Origin: Magnolia sinica
Lineage: Eukaryota > Streptophyta > Magnoliopsida > Magnoliales > Magnoliaceae
Direction: 5' to 3'
Length of the DNA: 64,000 nucleotides
Assembly (NCBI RefSeq): GCF_029962835.1
Contig: NC_080577.1
Coordinates: 27,510,501 to 27,574,500, forward strand
The position numbers were made by a program, and so were the translations under genes. The notes under the pieces are model-generated. The model saw only the letters and a program-made list of their open reading frames with translations. It was not told the DNA's origin and searched no databases. Shown piece by piece: positions 25,032 to 35,943 of the stretch; position 1 is the stretch's first letter; every line of letters starts with the position of its first letter.

Positions 25032-26188
25032 ATGCCAGATAGGATGTCTAGTGATCCATCGACACCAATACATTCACCGGCCAAGACACCAGTGGTGCCC
25101 ACACGATCTTCCCCACGCACGAGGACGGCGAAATCCCTGGCCGAGCCTGCGTCCCGAGCATCGAAATAAAGTGGACTCCTGATATGGATCAGGTAATGAT
25201 CGACATATTTTTAGAACAAGTGGCATTGGGACGCAAAGGCGACAACGGTTTCAAACGTGAGGCGTACCAAAGTGCCGCCGACGCCGTTACAAAGCATACC
25301 AATGTAGTCCTCAAGTGGCAGAATGTCTCTAACCGACTAAGGTATTACAAAAGGGAGTACATTGCAGTGAAGGATATGCTATCGGCGAGCGGGTTCGGAT
25401 GGGACAACGAGCGGATGGTGGTGACGGCTCCTGATGAAGTCTGGGAGGAATATATCAAGGTATAATTTTTTCAAAATAAAGTGAAAATATTTGCAATCAG
25501 TATACACTTCTTACTGTACTTACTACTCATTAATGTACGGCTGCAGTCTCACCCCCGTGCGGAGAAACTCCGCGGTAAACGGATTGAGAGAATGGATGAT
25601 CTTGCAACTATCGTCGGTTCCGACCAGGCATCGGGACGTTTTGTCCAAGGCAGTAGGACTATAGCCGCATCAGCATCATCATCTCGTCTTCAACAAGAAC
25701 TCAATGATGCATGGAGAGAGCTGGATGATGACCTCGATGATACAATTGACTTGTCAGATGATTTTGTCACAGACTCTGCAAGGACCATCCCATTTTCGCC
25801 AGACAGTCCTTCGATTGGACAACACGGCTCACGTAGCACTCCCACTCACACGTCTAATTCCAATGCCACTCAAAGTGGGAGCGCAGGCAGGAAACGATCG
25901 CGCCCTACTCGTCCTTGTGAAGTACTCGGGGCCTCTCTAAAAATCGTTGCCGACTCAATGCTTAAATTTGGCCTCGGCAAGTCAGTGAATCGCACTTCTA
26001 AAGTACTTGATATACTAGAAGAGGTCCAGGGCTTGACCAACTCAGAGTTCTTTGAGGTTGGTCAGCTCTTGAGTAAGGACAAGGATCTGGCGTCGTTTTT
26101 CGTGAGTCTGCGACCTGAGCGTCGCATTGACTGGTTGAAGAAAACACTTCATGACCACTTTGGTGATCGAGGTGTCGGATCCATCTGA
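25032..26188 (+). CDS. Harbinger Myb/SANT-like accessory protein, probable frameshift near 25100-25170
   Basis: In PIF/Harbinger elements this partner binds the TIRs and helps bring the transposase to the nucleus. The main exon 25184-25459 (in-frame ATG) and exon 25547-26188 join in phase across an 87-bp GT-AG intron (305 residues). They show the Myb/SANT-like domain (MDQVMIDIFLEQ, LKWQNVSNRLRYYKREYIAV, GFGWDNERMVV, EVWEEYIK), an acidic Ser-rich middle (WRELDDDLDDTIDLSDDF) and a basic patch (GRKRSRPTRP). The domain's conserved start, IKWTPDMD (TGG at 25172), is open in this frame, but the likely N-terminus (ATG 25032, MPDRMSSDPSTPIHSP) is in another frame and stops at 25167-25169. The simplest reading is a small indel; an unrecognised intron or a start at 25184 are alternatives. 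It begins 228 bp after the transposase stop. Confidence 0.82.
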
Positions 26189-26602
26189 GGATTCGCATTT
26201 CTGGGTTTATTGTTTTGGCTGTTAGTTATTGGTTTGTAATAACTTTGAATTACATGATTTTTTTGGATGATTTGATAACTTGCTTTAATTTTTGGGACTA
26301 ACACATGGTAGTATATACGAATATGACAATTATGCTATGGACATGACTTTAATGTAATCAATGATACTTTTATGGTTTCACATGCATCCATTGGTTAGTT
26401 TATTTACTTAAGACACTCGAAGACCATACAATCCGCTTGCTTGGAAGGGTACGTATATACGAGTGGTTTTTGTTTTCATTTAGTAAATTTTTTTTCGTAC
26501 TTTCCGATGCTATTCGATAGGAGAATGTTGCATGTCCACTTAGTTTGGGGATTTTTATTCCAACACACGTATCCCGTGCCAATTACCTCCATCTCATTGC
26601 AG

Positions 26603-27031
26603 ATGGGAAAGGACAAATATTACGTCGTCTTGGTGGGGCGACGGCCTGGCATATACATATCTTGGGACGACGCTCGGGTAGAGGTGGAGGGTTATAGTGG
26701 AGCGAGACACCGCGCATTCAAGAACTGGAAAGAGGCAATGGCATATTGGGACGAGCACTTCAGCAAGGCATGTACACCGTCAAGACCTTGCACGGCATCT
26801 CATGCGGTTCAGGTCGCTGCATTTTCTAATGATCTCTACATCCGCCATTCTTCGTCACACTCCAGCGGACAAACGATGCCGACGTCACAGGAGTCGACTG
26901 CCATGGTATCTAGGGCCGTGTCGACTGATGATATTCCCCCATCACCCCGATCAGATGGAGAGATATTTTGTGCTCTTCTAGTTGGCGTCGTAGTCCTGTT
27001 TTTTGCCTTCCTTGTGATTTTTAAATTCTAG
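26603..27031 (+). CDS. Hybrid-binding (Cauli_VI/RNase H1 N-term-like) protein with C-terminal membrane segment, third Harbinger gene
   Basis: It encodes 142 residues from ATG 26603 to TAG. Residues 5-51 fit the small fold at the N-terminus of RNase H1 that binds RNA/DNA hybrids: KYYVVLVGRRPGIYISWDDA, with Trp21, then GYSGARHRAFKNW (Phe39, Lys40) and EAMAYW. A polar Ser/Thr-rich linker (about 55-118) follows, then a hydrophobic segment FCALLVGVVVLFFAFLVIF ending two residues before the C-terminus, like a tail anchor. There is no RNase H catalytic domain. An acceptor-like TTGCAG sits directly before the ATG, so a non-coding 5' exon is likely. It is on the same strand, 414 bp after the Myb-like gene and about 1 kb inside the right TIR. 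The domain call is from memory of the family; function in transposition is unknown. Confidence 0.8.
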   Translation: MGKDKYYVVLVGRRPGIYISWDDARVEVEGYSGARHRAFKNWKEAMAYWDEHFSKACTPSRPCTASHAVQVAAFSNDLYIRHSSSHSSGQTMPTSQESTAMVSRAVSTDDIPPSPRSDGEIFCALLVGVVVLFFAFLVIFKF

Positions 27032-28050
27032 CCCTATTTAGATGACTGTCGCTCTTATTGTGTTGCTTGATTCTTTTTCTCTCTTTGTGCCATGGTTCTC
27101 AGGTTTTCATACATCGTTATTCTAGGTTGTATATTTTCTGCGATCTATCTCTATCATACCACTGCCACATGATGTGGTCTATGCTTCTTACGTGGACATG
27201 ATTTCTGCTGATAGTAATGTTGATTGAATTCACTTTTATTTGCCAATTTCATGAGACATACTTCGGTGGGCCCCACACAATTTTATGACCTTGGAAAATA
27301 CCAATTTGGTCCACACGTACTTCATTATATATTGATATCTGTTATATATCTCCATCTGGGCTTGTATGGCGGTATGAACAGATTTGATCTGAAAGTGGTA
27401 AAATAAAAAAACAGTTAGCCATATGTTGAGGTGTTGTGGTTCACCTGAGATATATGTTGCTGATTTTTGGGACAACGGTGTAAGATGTCATGTCAAAGTG
27501 GATGAAGGGCATGGATGAAAAAATGAGCTTGATCCAAAACTATTATCGGTTGAAATTGTATTTTAACGGTCAATGCTCTCTCAAAACTGTTTCCTGTAAT
27601 CTGGTCCATTTAAAATTGGGATATAGGAATATTTGACTTCAGACAATTTTAAAATGATATGGTAAATTAGATGGACGGCATGGATGAGACATGTACATCA
27701 TGGTGGGTCCCACGGAGCAGCGACCACAAGCCAAAGGCTGCTGTCAGGGGGTGTACCGAATCCGTTTTCTCGGTAGAAGCAGGTGTTTTTGGCGGGAGAT
27801 GGTTATAACCGTCCTTTGCATCTGTGTTTGTTGAAGTGCTTGGATGGCCTCCAATCCCACGCCTGTCCAAACGCACACTCACTCAACCCAATCCCATCCA
27901 GCGTGCCCGTCCAAACAAGCCATGACTGGGACGCTGGATACAGCAATCCGGTGGGATTGCATGTAATCCACTGACAATGCATTGGACGGCGTGCAATCCA
28001 CCTTAATACAACCTAATCCCATCCAGCGTGCCTGTCCAAACACGCCCTAA

Positions 28051-28634
28051 GATATTTGTGTTTTATGTCCACGAGAAGGAAAAAAAAATCCACACCCTAA
28101 AAATGAACCAAATCCAAAACTTAAGTGGGCTACACCATTTGAAACAGTGGGGATAATGACACACACTGGTGTAACCTTCCTTAAGGCCCACCATGGTGTT
28201 TATTTGTCATTCAACCTGTTCATAAGGTTACCCACCTGGATAAAGGAAAACACAAATATTAAATTGATCTAAAACTTATATGGCCCTTAGAGAAGTTTTC
28301 AGTGGGGAAATTCAATTACCACGGTTTCCCATGTGGTCACTTGAGCTTTAAAGTGCTTTATTTATGCGCTCATGCCATGCAAGGAATTGGTAAAATGGAT
28401 GAACAATATGAACAATGCAGACATTGTCGTAGGACCCACGGTATGCTAGGCAATCTGCATCCTGCCATGTTGGGTCTTCGGGGATATTGACGGTGATTTG
28501 GTCACCAGGCAATCTGCCTCCCCGTTTAATGTACATCCTGTTGCAAAAATATTAATTTTAATAAAAACTATTTTAATAATAAAATAAAATATAATATAAA
28601 AAGTTGTTTTTGAAAAAACACTTTTCTACGGGTT
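28051..28634. other. Intergenic DNA right of the Harbinger element, no gene seen
   Basis: No coding or RNA gene was recognised. It has the GTGGGCC/CCACCATGGTG word content seen elsewhere, plus an AT-rich stretch near 28545-28600. Confidence 0.55.
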
Positions 28635-29480
28635 TTTTAGGAATAGTCCCACATGGAAAAGAGAAGAGAAAAACCTATAGTTTATATGAAGGATGTGGAA
28701 TATTATAATATTTACCTACGTAGTCCGTGGACTATGAACCTTGCGTGTTCCAGTGCTACGCACTGGAACACCCGCGCGCATGCTCCCGCTCGCGCTCGGG
28801 CACGGGCTCAATCTCAGTCTCGGTCTCGGTCTCGGTCACGGGCTCGGTGTGAAGGCGTGGGCATGTGAGGCAGTGTGGCTGTAGAGGCGCTAGTGGCGCA
28901 CTTTGCACTTCGAGCGAACCGGAGCGAGACGTGTGTGAGTCACGGTACGACTAAGTGGCTATGGCAGGTGGCTGGTTAGTAGAGAGACTAAAGGACTGAG
29001 AGAGAGATCTCTCAGTATAAATAGAGGGACTGAAAAGAGTTGTTGCAACAGAAATTGTAACAGCTGAGCCATTAGTGCAGGGTCCAACTGTAACTGCTGC
29101 ATGGCTAGCCCAACAGCTAGAAAACGGATAGCTGTTGTCTCACAATAGTCAGCATGCAACAACTTGATGGTCCATGCACAACAGTCAGAAAACGGTCATA
29201 AAACGGCTAATTTTCCAACAGCCAGAAATAGCTTAATGGAATTTAAGTCTCTGGACCATAACCCCCTAGCCACCATAGCCTATAAAAGGAGGACTTGGAT
29301 GGGTTTCCAAACCATCTCAACTCACTCCAGCAAACCCATACGAACTGAGACAGCCAGCCCCTCTCCACTCATATATTCTAGTGTTTCCAACAACATAGCA
29401 AGGCTTAAACCTTAGCTTGAAGAACTGACCAGCGGTGTGGTCTAGAACGGTTCAACTGAACCAGTAGCTGAAGATTTGAA
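28635..29480 (+). mobile_element. Probable LTR retrotransposon remnant with TATA boxes
   Basis: AGGAATAGTCCCACATGGAA (28640-28659) resembles the start of plant LTRs. Downstream are a GC-rich block, a TATA-like TATAAATAGAGG (about 29016) and another, CCTATAAAAGGAGG (about 29280). No paired LTR, target duplication or coding domain was found, so the edges and identity are uncertain. It ends where the CACTA terminus begins. Confidence 0.35.
28745..28771. repeat. Perfect 12-bp stem hairpin with 3-nt loop
   Basis: GTGTTCCAGTGC, loop TAC, then GCACTGGAACAC: a perfect inverted repeat. It is followed by short CTCGGT repeats (about 28813-28848). It could be a regulatory hairpin of the surrounding LTR-like sequence or a small insertion footprint. 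Confidence 0.85.
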
Positions 29481-29484
29481 CTGA

Positions 29485-30447
29485 CACTACAAGAAATACC
29501 CCTTTTAGCGACGAAAATTTTCGTCGCTAAAAGTCAGATTTTCGTAGCTAAATACATTTAGCGACGAAAATTTTCGTCGCTAACTTCGTCGCTAAAAGAC
29601 CGACGTGCATGGATTTTAACGGCGAAAAATTGAAATCGCCACTAAAGTAAGGCTTTTAGCGACGAAAATTTTCGTCGCTAAAAACACTGTACAAGACTTT
29701 TAGCAGTGAAAATTTTCGCTGCTAAAAATTCGTTACTTTTAGCGACGAACGATTTCATCGCCACAAAAACTGTACAAGACTTTTAGCAGCGAAACTTTTC
29801 GCTGCTAAAAGTATTATTCAGTTTTTAGCGATGAATATTTTCGTCGCAAAAAACATATACATGACTTTTAGCAACAAAAATTTTCGCTGCTAAAAATTCA
29901 TTACTTTTGGCGATGATCATTTTCTTCGCAAAAAAAAAAAAAAAAAAAACTGTACAAGGCTTTTTAGCAGCGAAAATTTTTGCTGCAAAAAGTAGTTTAG
30001 TTTTTAGCGACGAAAATTTTCGTCGCAAAAAAAACTATACAAGACTTTTAGCAACGAAAACTTTCACTGCTAAAAATTCGTTCCTTTCTAACGACGATAA
30101 TTTTCGTCACAAAAAAAACTGTACAAGACTTTTAGCAGCGAAAATTTTTGCTGCTAAAATTAGTTCAGTTTTTAGCGATGAATATTTTTGTCGCAAAAAA
30201 AGTTATACAAGACTTTTAGCAGCAAAAAGTTTCGCTGTTAAAAATTCGTTCCTTTTTAGCGACGATAATTTTCGTCGCAAAAAAAAACTATACAAGACTT
30301 TTAGCAGCAAAAATTTTCACTGCTAAAAGTTGTTCAGTTTTTAGCGACGAATATTTTTATCGCAAAAAAAAACTATACAAGACTTTTAGCAGCGAAAATA
30401 TTCGCTGCTAAAAATTCGTTCCTTTTTAGCGACGATAATTTTCCTCA
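29485..30447 (+). mobile_element. CACTA (En/Spm-like) transposon terminus with palindromic subterminal array
   Basis: CACTACAAGAAATACCCC at 29485 is the diagnostic CACTA terminus. It is followed at once by an array of palindromes: one type with the half-site TTTTAGCGACGAAAA and a second with TTTTAGCAGCGAAAA. The two alternate with a CTGTACAAGAC/CTATACAAGAC spacer that recurs about nine times at 80-92 bp (about 86). Subterminal repeats that bind the transposase are a CACTA hallmark. The matching right end was not found; the array runs into unreliable sequence at about 30450. Open frames through the array are translation of the repeat. Confidence 0.82.
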
Positions 30448-33400
30448 CCATTCCAAAGATTTAAAAAAAATTCCCCCAAAAATTTTTAAAAAAATTTTTT
30501 AAAAAAAAAAAAGGGAAAAAAAAAAACCCGGGCCGGAATTTTTGGGAAAAAGTTTTTAAAAAATTAACTATCATAAAACCCAAAATTTTTCCCAAGCTAA
30601 CATTTTCAAATTTTACCAAAAAAAAAATTTTTTTTAACCCAAAAATTCCTCAAAACCCCCCAAACCCAAAAAAATTTTTTTAATTTTTTAAAATTTTACC
30701 AAAAAAAAAAAAAAAAAAAAAAATTTTTTAAAAAAAAAAATTTTGGGAAAGGGTTTTTGGGAAAAAAAAAAAAAACCTTTAAAAATTTTTTTAAAAAAGG
30801 GCTTAAACCTAAATTTTTGCCAACGAAAAAAAATTTTTTTCCCCCCTTTCCCCCCCTTTTTCCTCCTCGGCCCGGCCTTTTTTTTTTCTTTGGGGTCTTT
30901 TTTAAAAAGGTGCCCCTTTTTCCCCTTTTACCCCCGGGTTAAAACCCGTTTTTTGGGAGGGTTTTGGCCAAAAAATTCCAAACCCCAAAAAAAACCCCAA
31001 AAGGGTTTTTTTGGGAAATTTTTACCCAAAAAAAACCCTTTGGGGAAAATTTCCCCTTAAAAAATTTTTTTAAAAAAATTTTTTATAAAAAAAAAATTTT
31101 AAATTGAAAATTTTCACCAAAATTGTTGGTTTTTTAAATATTCTTTCCTTGAGCAAAAATTTTTGAAAAATTTTTTTTTCCTGCTACTACCTTTTTCCCA
31201 AAAAAAAAAAAATTTGGGAAAAATTTTAAAAATTTTAAACCAAAACCAAAAGAATTGAAAAAAAAAGGGAAAAAATTTTAAAAAAAAACCCCTTTTTTTT
31301 TTTGAAAATTTTTTAAAAATTTTTTTAAAATTTTAAAAATTTGTTAAAATTTTAAAATTAAATTTTTAAAAAATTTTAAAAAATTTATTTAAAATTTTCC
31401 CCTTTTCCTTCACTCCTTTTAAAATTCCCCCCCCAAACCCCTTTTTCCCCCCAAAAAAAACCCCCCCCCATTTCCCAAACCAAAAATTTTCCCCCAAAAA
31501 AAATTTTTTTTTAAAAAAAAAAAAAAAAAAAATAAAAAAAAAAGGGGGGGGGAAAAATTTTAAAAAAATTTTAATTTCCCAATTTCTCGCAAATGGGTCA
31601 CTGTTCCACTTTTCCCCCCCGGGGGGGGGGAAAAATTTTTCCCCCTCCGGGGCCCCCCCCCCCTCCGGGCCCTCCCAGCCCCTCCCCTTCCCCCCCTTTT
31701 CTTCCTGTTAATTTAAACAACCCCCGGGGCCCAGTAAAGGGGGTTCTGCAGAAAGGGTATTTTAAAACAAACCAAAAAAAAAACCCTAAATTTCCCTGGC
31801 CCCCCCCCCGGGGGGGGCCGGGAAAAGGGGTCCTTTTAGTCCTTCCGGGAGTGGAAAGGGGGGGGCCCCCCCCAAAAATTAAAATAAAAAAAATTTTTTT
31901 AAATTAAATTTAAAAAATTTTTAAAAAGTTTTTAAAAATTTTAGGAGAACGCATTTGGGAATTTAGGGTTTTTAAAATTATTTTTAAAAAAGGGGTTTAA
32001 AAATAAAAAAAATTTAAAAAATTTTAAAATTTTAAAAAATTTAAATTTAAAAAAAATTTTTCCAAAAAAACCCCCAAAGTTTTTTTTTCCCAAACCTTTC
32101 CCTTTTAAAAATTTGTTTCCAAAAAATTTTCCCTTGGGTTTAATTTGGAATTTAAAAAGGGAAAAAAATTTTTTTTAAAAAATTAAAACCCCCCAAAATT
32201 TTTTAAACCAAACCTTTTCCCAAAGGCCCCTTTTCCCCCCCTTTATTGCCGGGGTTTCCTTGGGTTCCCAAAAAACCCCCAAAAAGGGGGGGGGGCCCAA
32301 ATTCCCCCTTTTTGGGGTTTTAAAAAAAAAAAAATTTTTAAAAAAAAATTAAAAAAAAAATTTTTAAAAAAATTTTTTTTAAAAAAAAATTTTTAAAAAA
32401 AAAATCCCCCCAAAAAAGGGGGGGAAAAAAAACCCCCCAACCAAAAATCCATTTTCCCAAAGTTTTAAGTGTCCTTTAAAACCCCCCCCCCCCTTTATTA
32501 AAATAACCCCGGGGGGCCAATTCCTCCTTTCAAAATTTTAAAAAAAAAAGGTTTTTTAAAAAAAAATTAAAGTTTTAATTTTTCAACCCCCCCTTTCGAA
32601 AAACCAAAGTCCTCCGTTCCTTCCGGGGGAATTTGGGGGAAAACTTTTCCCCGGGGAAAAAATTTTTGGGGGGGGAAAAATTTTTAAAAAGGGAATTAAA
32701 TTTAAATTTTAAAAGTTGTTTGGGGTTTTTTTTTTTTCGGAGAAAATTAAAATTAAATTAAAAACCCCCTTTTTAAAAATAAAAAATAAAATTTTTTTTA
32801 AAAAAAAACTTTTTTCCTCCATTCTTTAAAAAAAAAAACCCACTTTTTTGGGCTTCTTTTTTTTTTTCCTTTTAAAAATTTAATTTTAAAACCCCGGGCC
32901 CAAATGGGGAAAACCCTTGGGCCCCCCCGGGGGGGGGACATCTTCCCTTTTTTTTAAAATATTTTTTGGGAAAAAGTTTAATTAAATAATTTTAATTAAA
33001 AAATTTAAAAACCAAGCTAAAGAGAAGACCCTTTAAAAAGATTTGGGAAAATGAAACGAGATGATTTTTTTTCTTTTCCTTTTAAAAAGGGGGGAAAAAA
33101 ACCCCAAAAAGTTTTAAAAAAAAAATAAAAAAAACCCAATTTAATTTTTTTTTAAAATACAAAATTACCCCATCTTAAAAACCCCCATTTAAAAAAAAAC
33201 AATTTTGGCAAATTTCCAAAATTTTTTAATTTTTCCCTTCATTTGCCCTTTTCTTCCTTTGAAACCCTTTTTATTAAAAATTGGGAAAAGGAAAATTATT
33301 TAAATTTCCTTTACCAACCCCCCCTTTCCCCCCCCTTTTGGTGGGGGTTTTTTATAACCCCAAAAAGGTTTTCCCTTTTTTTTAAAAAAAATTTAAAATT

Positions 33401-34959
33401 TTCCCCTTTTTTTTAAACCCAAACCCTTTTTGGGGGAAAAGTTTCCCTTGGGGTTTTGGGGGGGGCCCCTTAAAAATTCGGGAAAAATTTCCTTTCGGGG
33501 GCCGGAATTCCCCTTCCCTTTTTAATTCCCCCAAATTAAAAAAAACAAACCCCTTTTAAAAAAAACCCCCCTTTTAAAAAAACCTTTAAAAAATTTTCCC
33601 AAAAAAAACCCCCCCCCCTTTTTTGGGCTTTTTTCTTTTCAATAAAATCTGAATTATCCCTAAGAAAAAATTTCCCGGGCCCAAAAAAAAAATTTTTTTT
33701 GAAATTGGGGGAAAATTTCCTTTTTTGGGAAAAAAATTTTTTTTCCCCTTTTTAAAAAAAAAAAATTTTTTTTTTCCCCGAGGTTCATTTTTTCCCCTTT
33801 TAAAATTTTCTTAATGGTAAAAATTTTTTTCCCTTTTTTGGGGAAAAAAAATTTTTTCCCAAAAAAAAATTTTTTTTAAAAAAAATTTAAAATTTCCCAA
33901 AATTTTTTTTTTTCCCCTTTCCCCTTGTTTCAGAAGTGGGTCTCTACCAAACTTCCCACAAACAATTGGGAAATCCTCATTTTGGAATTTTTGGGAAAAA
34001 ATTTTAAACCCAAAGGGAAAACCCAACGTATCGGCCGTTACGGCCCTTTTCTTTTTTTTTTCCCGGGGGGCCAATAAAAACCAAGAAAAAAAAAAATTTT
34101 TTGGGGAAAAAAAAAATTTTAAAAAAAAAAAGGAAACCCAAAATCGAGGTGGAAGCTAAAAAAAACCCCAAAACCCAAAAAAAAAGGGGAAAAACCCTTT
34201 GGGGGATCCGTTATTTACAAAATCCCAAAAATTAAAAAAAAAAAACCCCAACCTTTTTAAAAATTTTCCGGCTTGGGTCCGGGCCCCGGGGGGTTTTTGG
34301 GGGCCCCAAACCCCTTTTTTTCCCCTTCAGTGCTTGCAGTTTGCTTAGCGAAATTCTCAATTCTAGTTAATGGTTCCCCCAAAGGTTTTTTTTTCCCCCC
34401 TTTTTTTTCCAATTTTTTTTAAAAAAAATTTTTTAAACCCTTTTTTAACTTTTGACCAAAAACTTCCTTTTTTTTTTCCTTTTTAAAATTTTAAACCTTA
34501 AAATAATTTTTTAAAACCCAAAACCCAAGCTACTCCACTAAGCCCTGTTACTAAAAGGCTTTTTTTTAAAAAAAAAATTTTTTTTTAAAACCCCCCCAAG
34601 GATCGGATACTTTCTTATTTTCTTTTTTTTTCCCCCCTTTTTTCGGGGTTTTTTTTGCCCCAAAACCATCCCTTTTTCCCCTTTTCCCCCAAACCCGGGC
34701 CCCCAAAAAGGGTTTTCCCTTTTAAAATTAAAGGGTCCAAACCACCAAAAAACCCCAATTGGTTTGGCCCAACCCAACAAAAAAAAATTTTTTTCCCAAA
34801 AGGGAAAAAATTTTTTCCCCAAATTATTTTGTTTCCCCTTTCCCAAATTTCATTTAAAACCCCCCGGTTTAAAACCCCAAAACCATTCCCTTTCCTTCCC
34901 CAAAAAATTTAAATAAAAAAATCCTTTAAAAAAAAAAAGGGGAAAGGAAAAGAAGTTGA

Positions 34960-35905
34960 AGGGAATTTTAAAAAATTTTAAAAATTTTTTTTAAAAAATT
35001 GGAAATTTTTTTTGGGTTTTTTTTTAAGTTTTAAAAGGATTATGGTTTAATTTAATTTAATTTTTTAAAATTTTAATTTTTTTTTAAAGAAAAAATTTTA
35101 TTTTGGGTTTAAAATTTTTTAAATTTGGAAATTTTTTTGGGGGTTTTTTTAAAAAATTTTTTTTTTTTTTTGGTTTTTAAATTAAAAAATTTTAAATTTT
35201 TGGTTTAAAAAAAAAGTCCCCGCAAAGGGTTCCTTTTTTTTTTTTAAAAATTTTTAAAGGTATTAGCTCGAAATTGATGGTGTAAAGGTTTCCCAAATTT
35301 AAAAAAAGGAAAAATTTTTTTTTTTTTTTTTTTTTTAAAAAAAAATTTTTTTTTTTGTTAAGGTTTTTTTTTTTTTTTTTTTTTTTAAATTTTAAAATTT
35401 TTTTTTTTTTTTTTAGGTTTTAAATTTAAAAATTTTTATAATTTTTTTAGAGCTTTTTTTTTTTTTGGGATTTAAAAAAAAAAGGGGGGGTTTTTTTTAA
35501 AATTTGGTTTTTTTAATTTGGTTTTTTAAAAAAAAATTTTTGGGGGAAAGTTTCTAGGGTTTTGGGGGTTTTTTTAATTTAAATTTTTTTTTTGAAAAGG
35601 GGGGTTTGGTTTTTAAATTATTTTTTTTTTGGGAAATTAAAAAAAAGGTTTAAAAAATTTTGGCTGCTTCGTTGTTTAAATTTTTTTAAAATTTATTTTT
35701 GGGGGGGGAAAAAGGTTTTAAAATTTTTTTTTTTTAAAAAAAAAAGGGGGTTTAAAGGGGGAAAAAAATTTTTTTTTGGGGTTTAAGGGTTTGAGAAAAT
35801 TTGGGAAATTTTTTTAAAAAGGGGTTTTTTGGGGAAAAAAATTTTTTTTTTTTTTTAAAAATTAAAAAATTTGGGGTTTTTGGGGGTTTTTTTTTCAAAA
35901 ATTTT

Positions 35906-35943
<38 letters not shown>

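Larger units (their letters stand above)
17500..28047 (+). mobile_element. Complete 10.5-kb PIF/Harbinger DNA transposon with three genes
   Basis: Both ends carry a 24-bp TIR beginning GGGCGTGTTTGGAC (17500-17523; inverted 28024-28047) with one mismatch, flanked by perfect TAA duplications (17497-17499, 28048-28050). TWA 3-bp duplications are the PIF/Harbinger signature. Shortened TIR copies recur subterminally: 17583-17602 forms the hairpin CCGCCTGT-TTGG-ACAGGCGG, and GTCCAAAC copies lie near 27859-27872 and 27896-27916. All three genes are on +: DDE transposase (23414-24803), Myb/SANT-like protein (25032-26188) and a hybrid-binding-domain membrane protein (26603-27031). The left 5.9 kb is non-coding and internally duplicated. 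The near-identical TIRs and intact target duplication suggest a fairly recent insertion. At 10.5 kb it is long for this superfamily, whose autonomous members are usually about 3-6 kb. Confidence 0.93.

Noticed and set aside
29907-30326. 139-residue frame with repeated FAAKIF/FSDENF words
   Set aside because: It is translation of the CACTA palindrome array; the repeats mirror the DNA period, not a protein domain.
30743-31907. Lys/Phe/Pro-rich open frames
   Set aside because: They are products of homopolymer runs in unreliable sequence, with no domain pattern.
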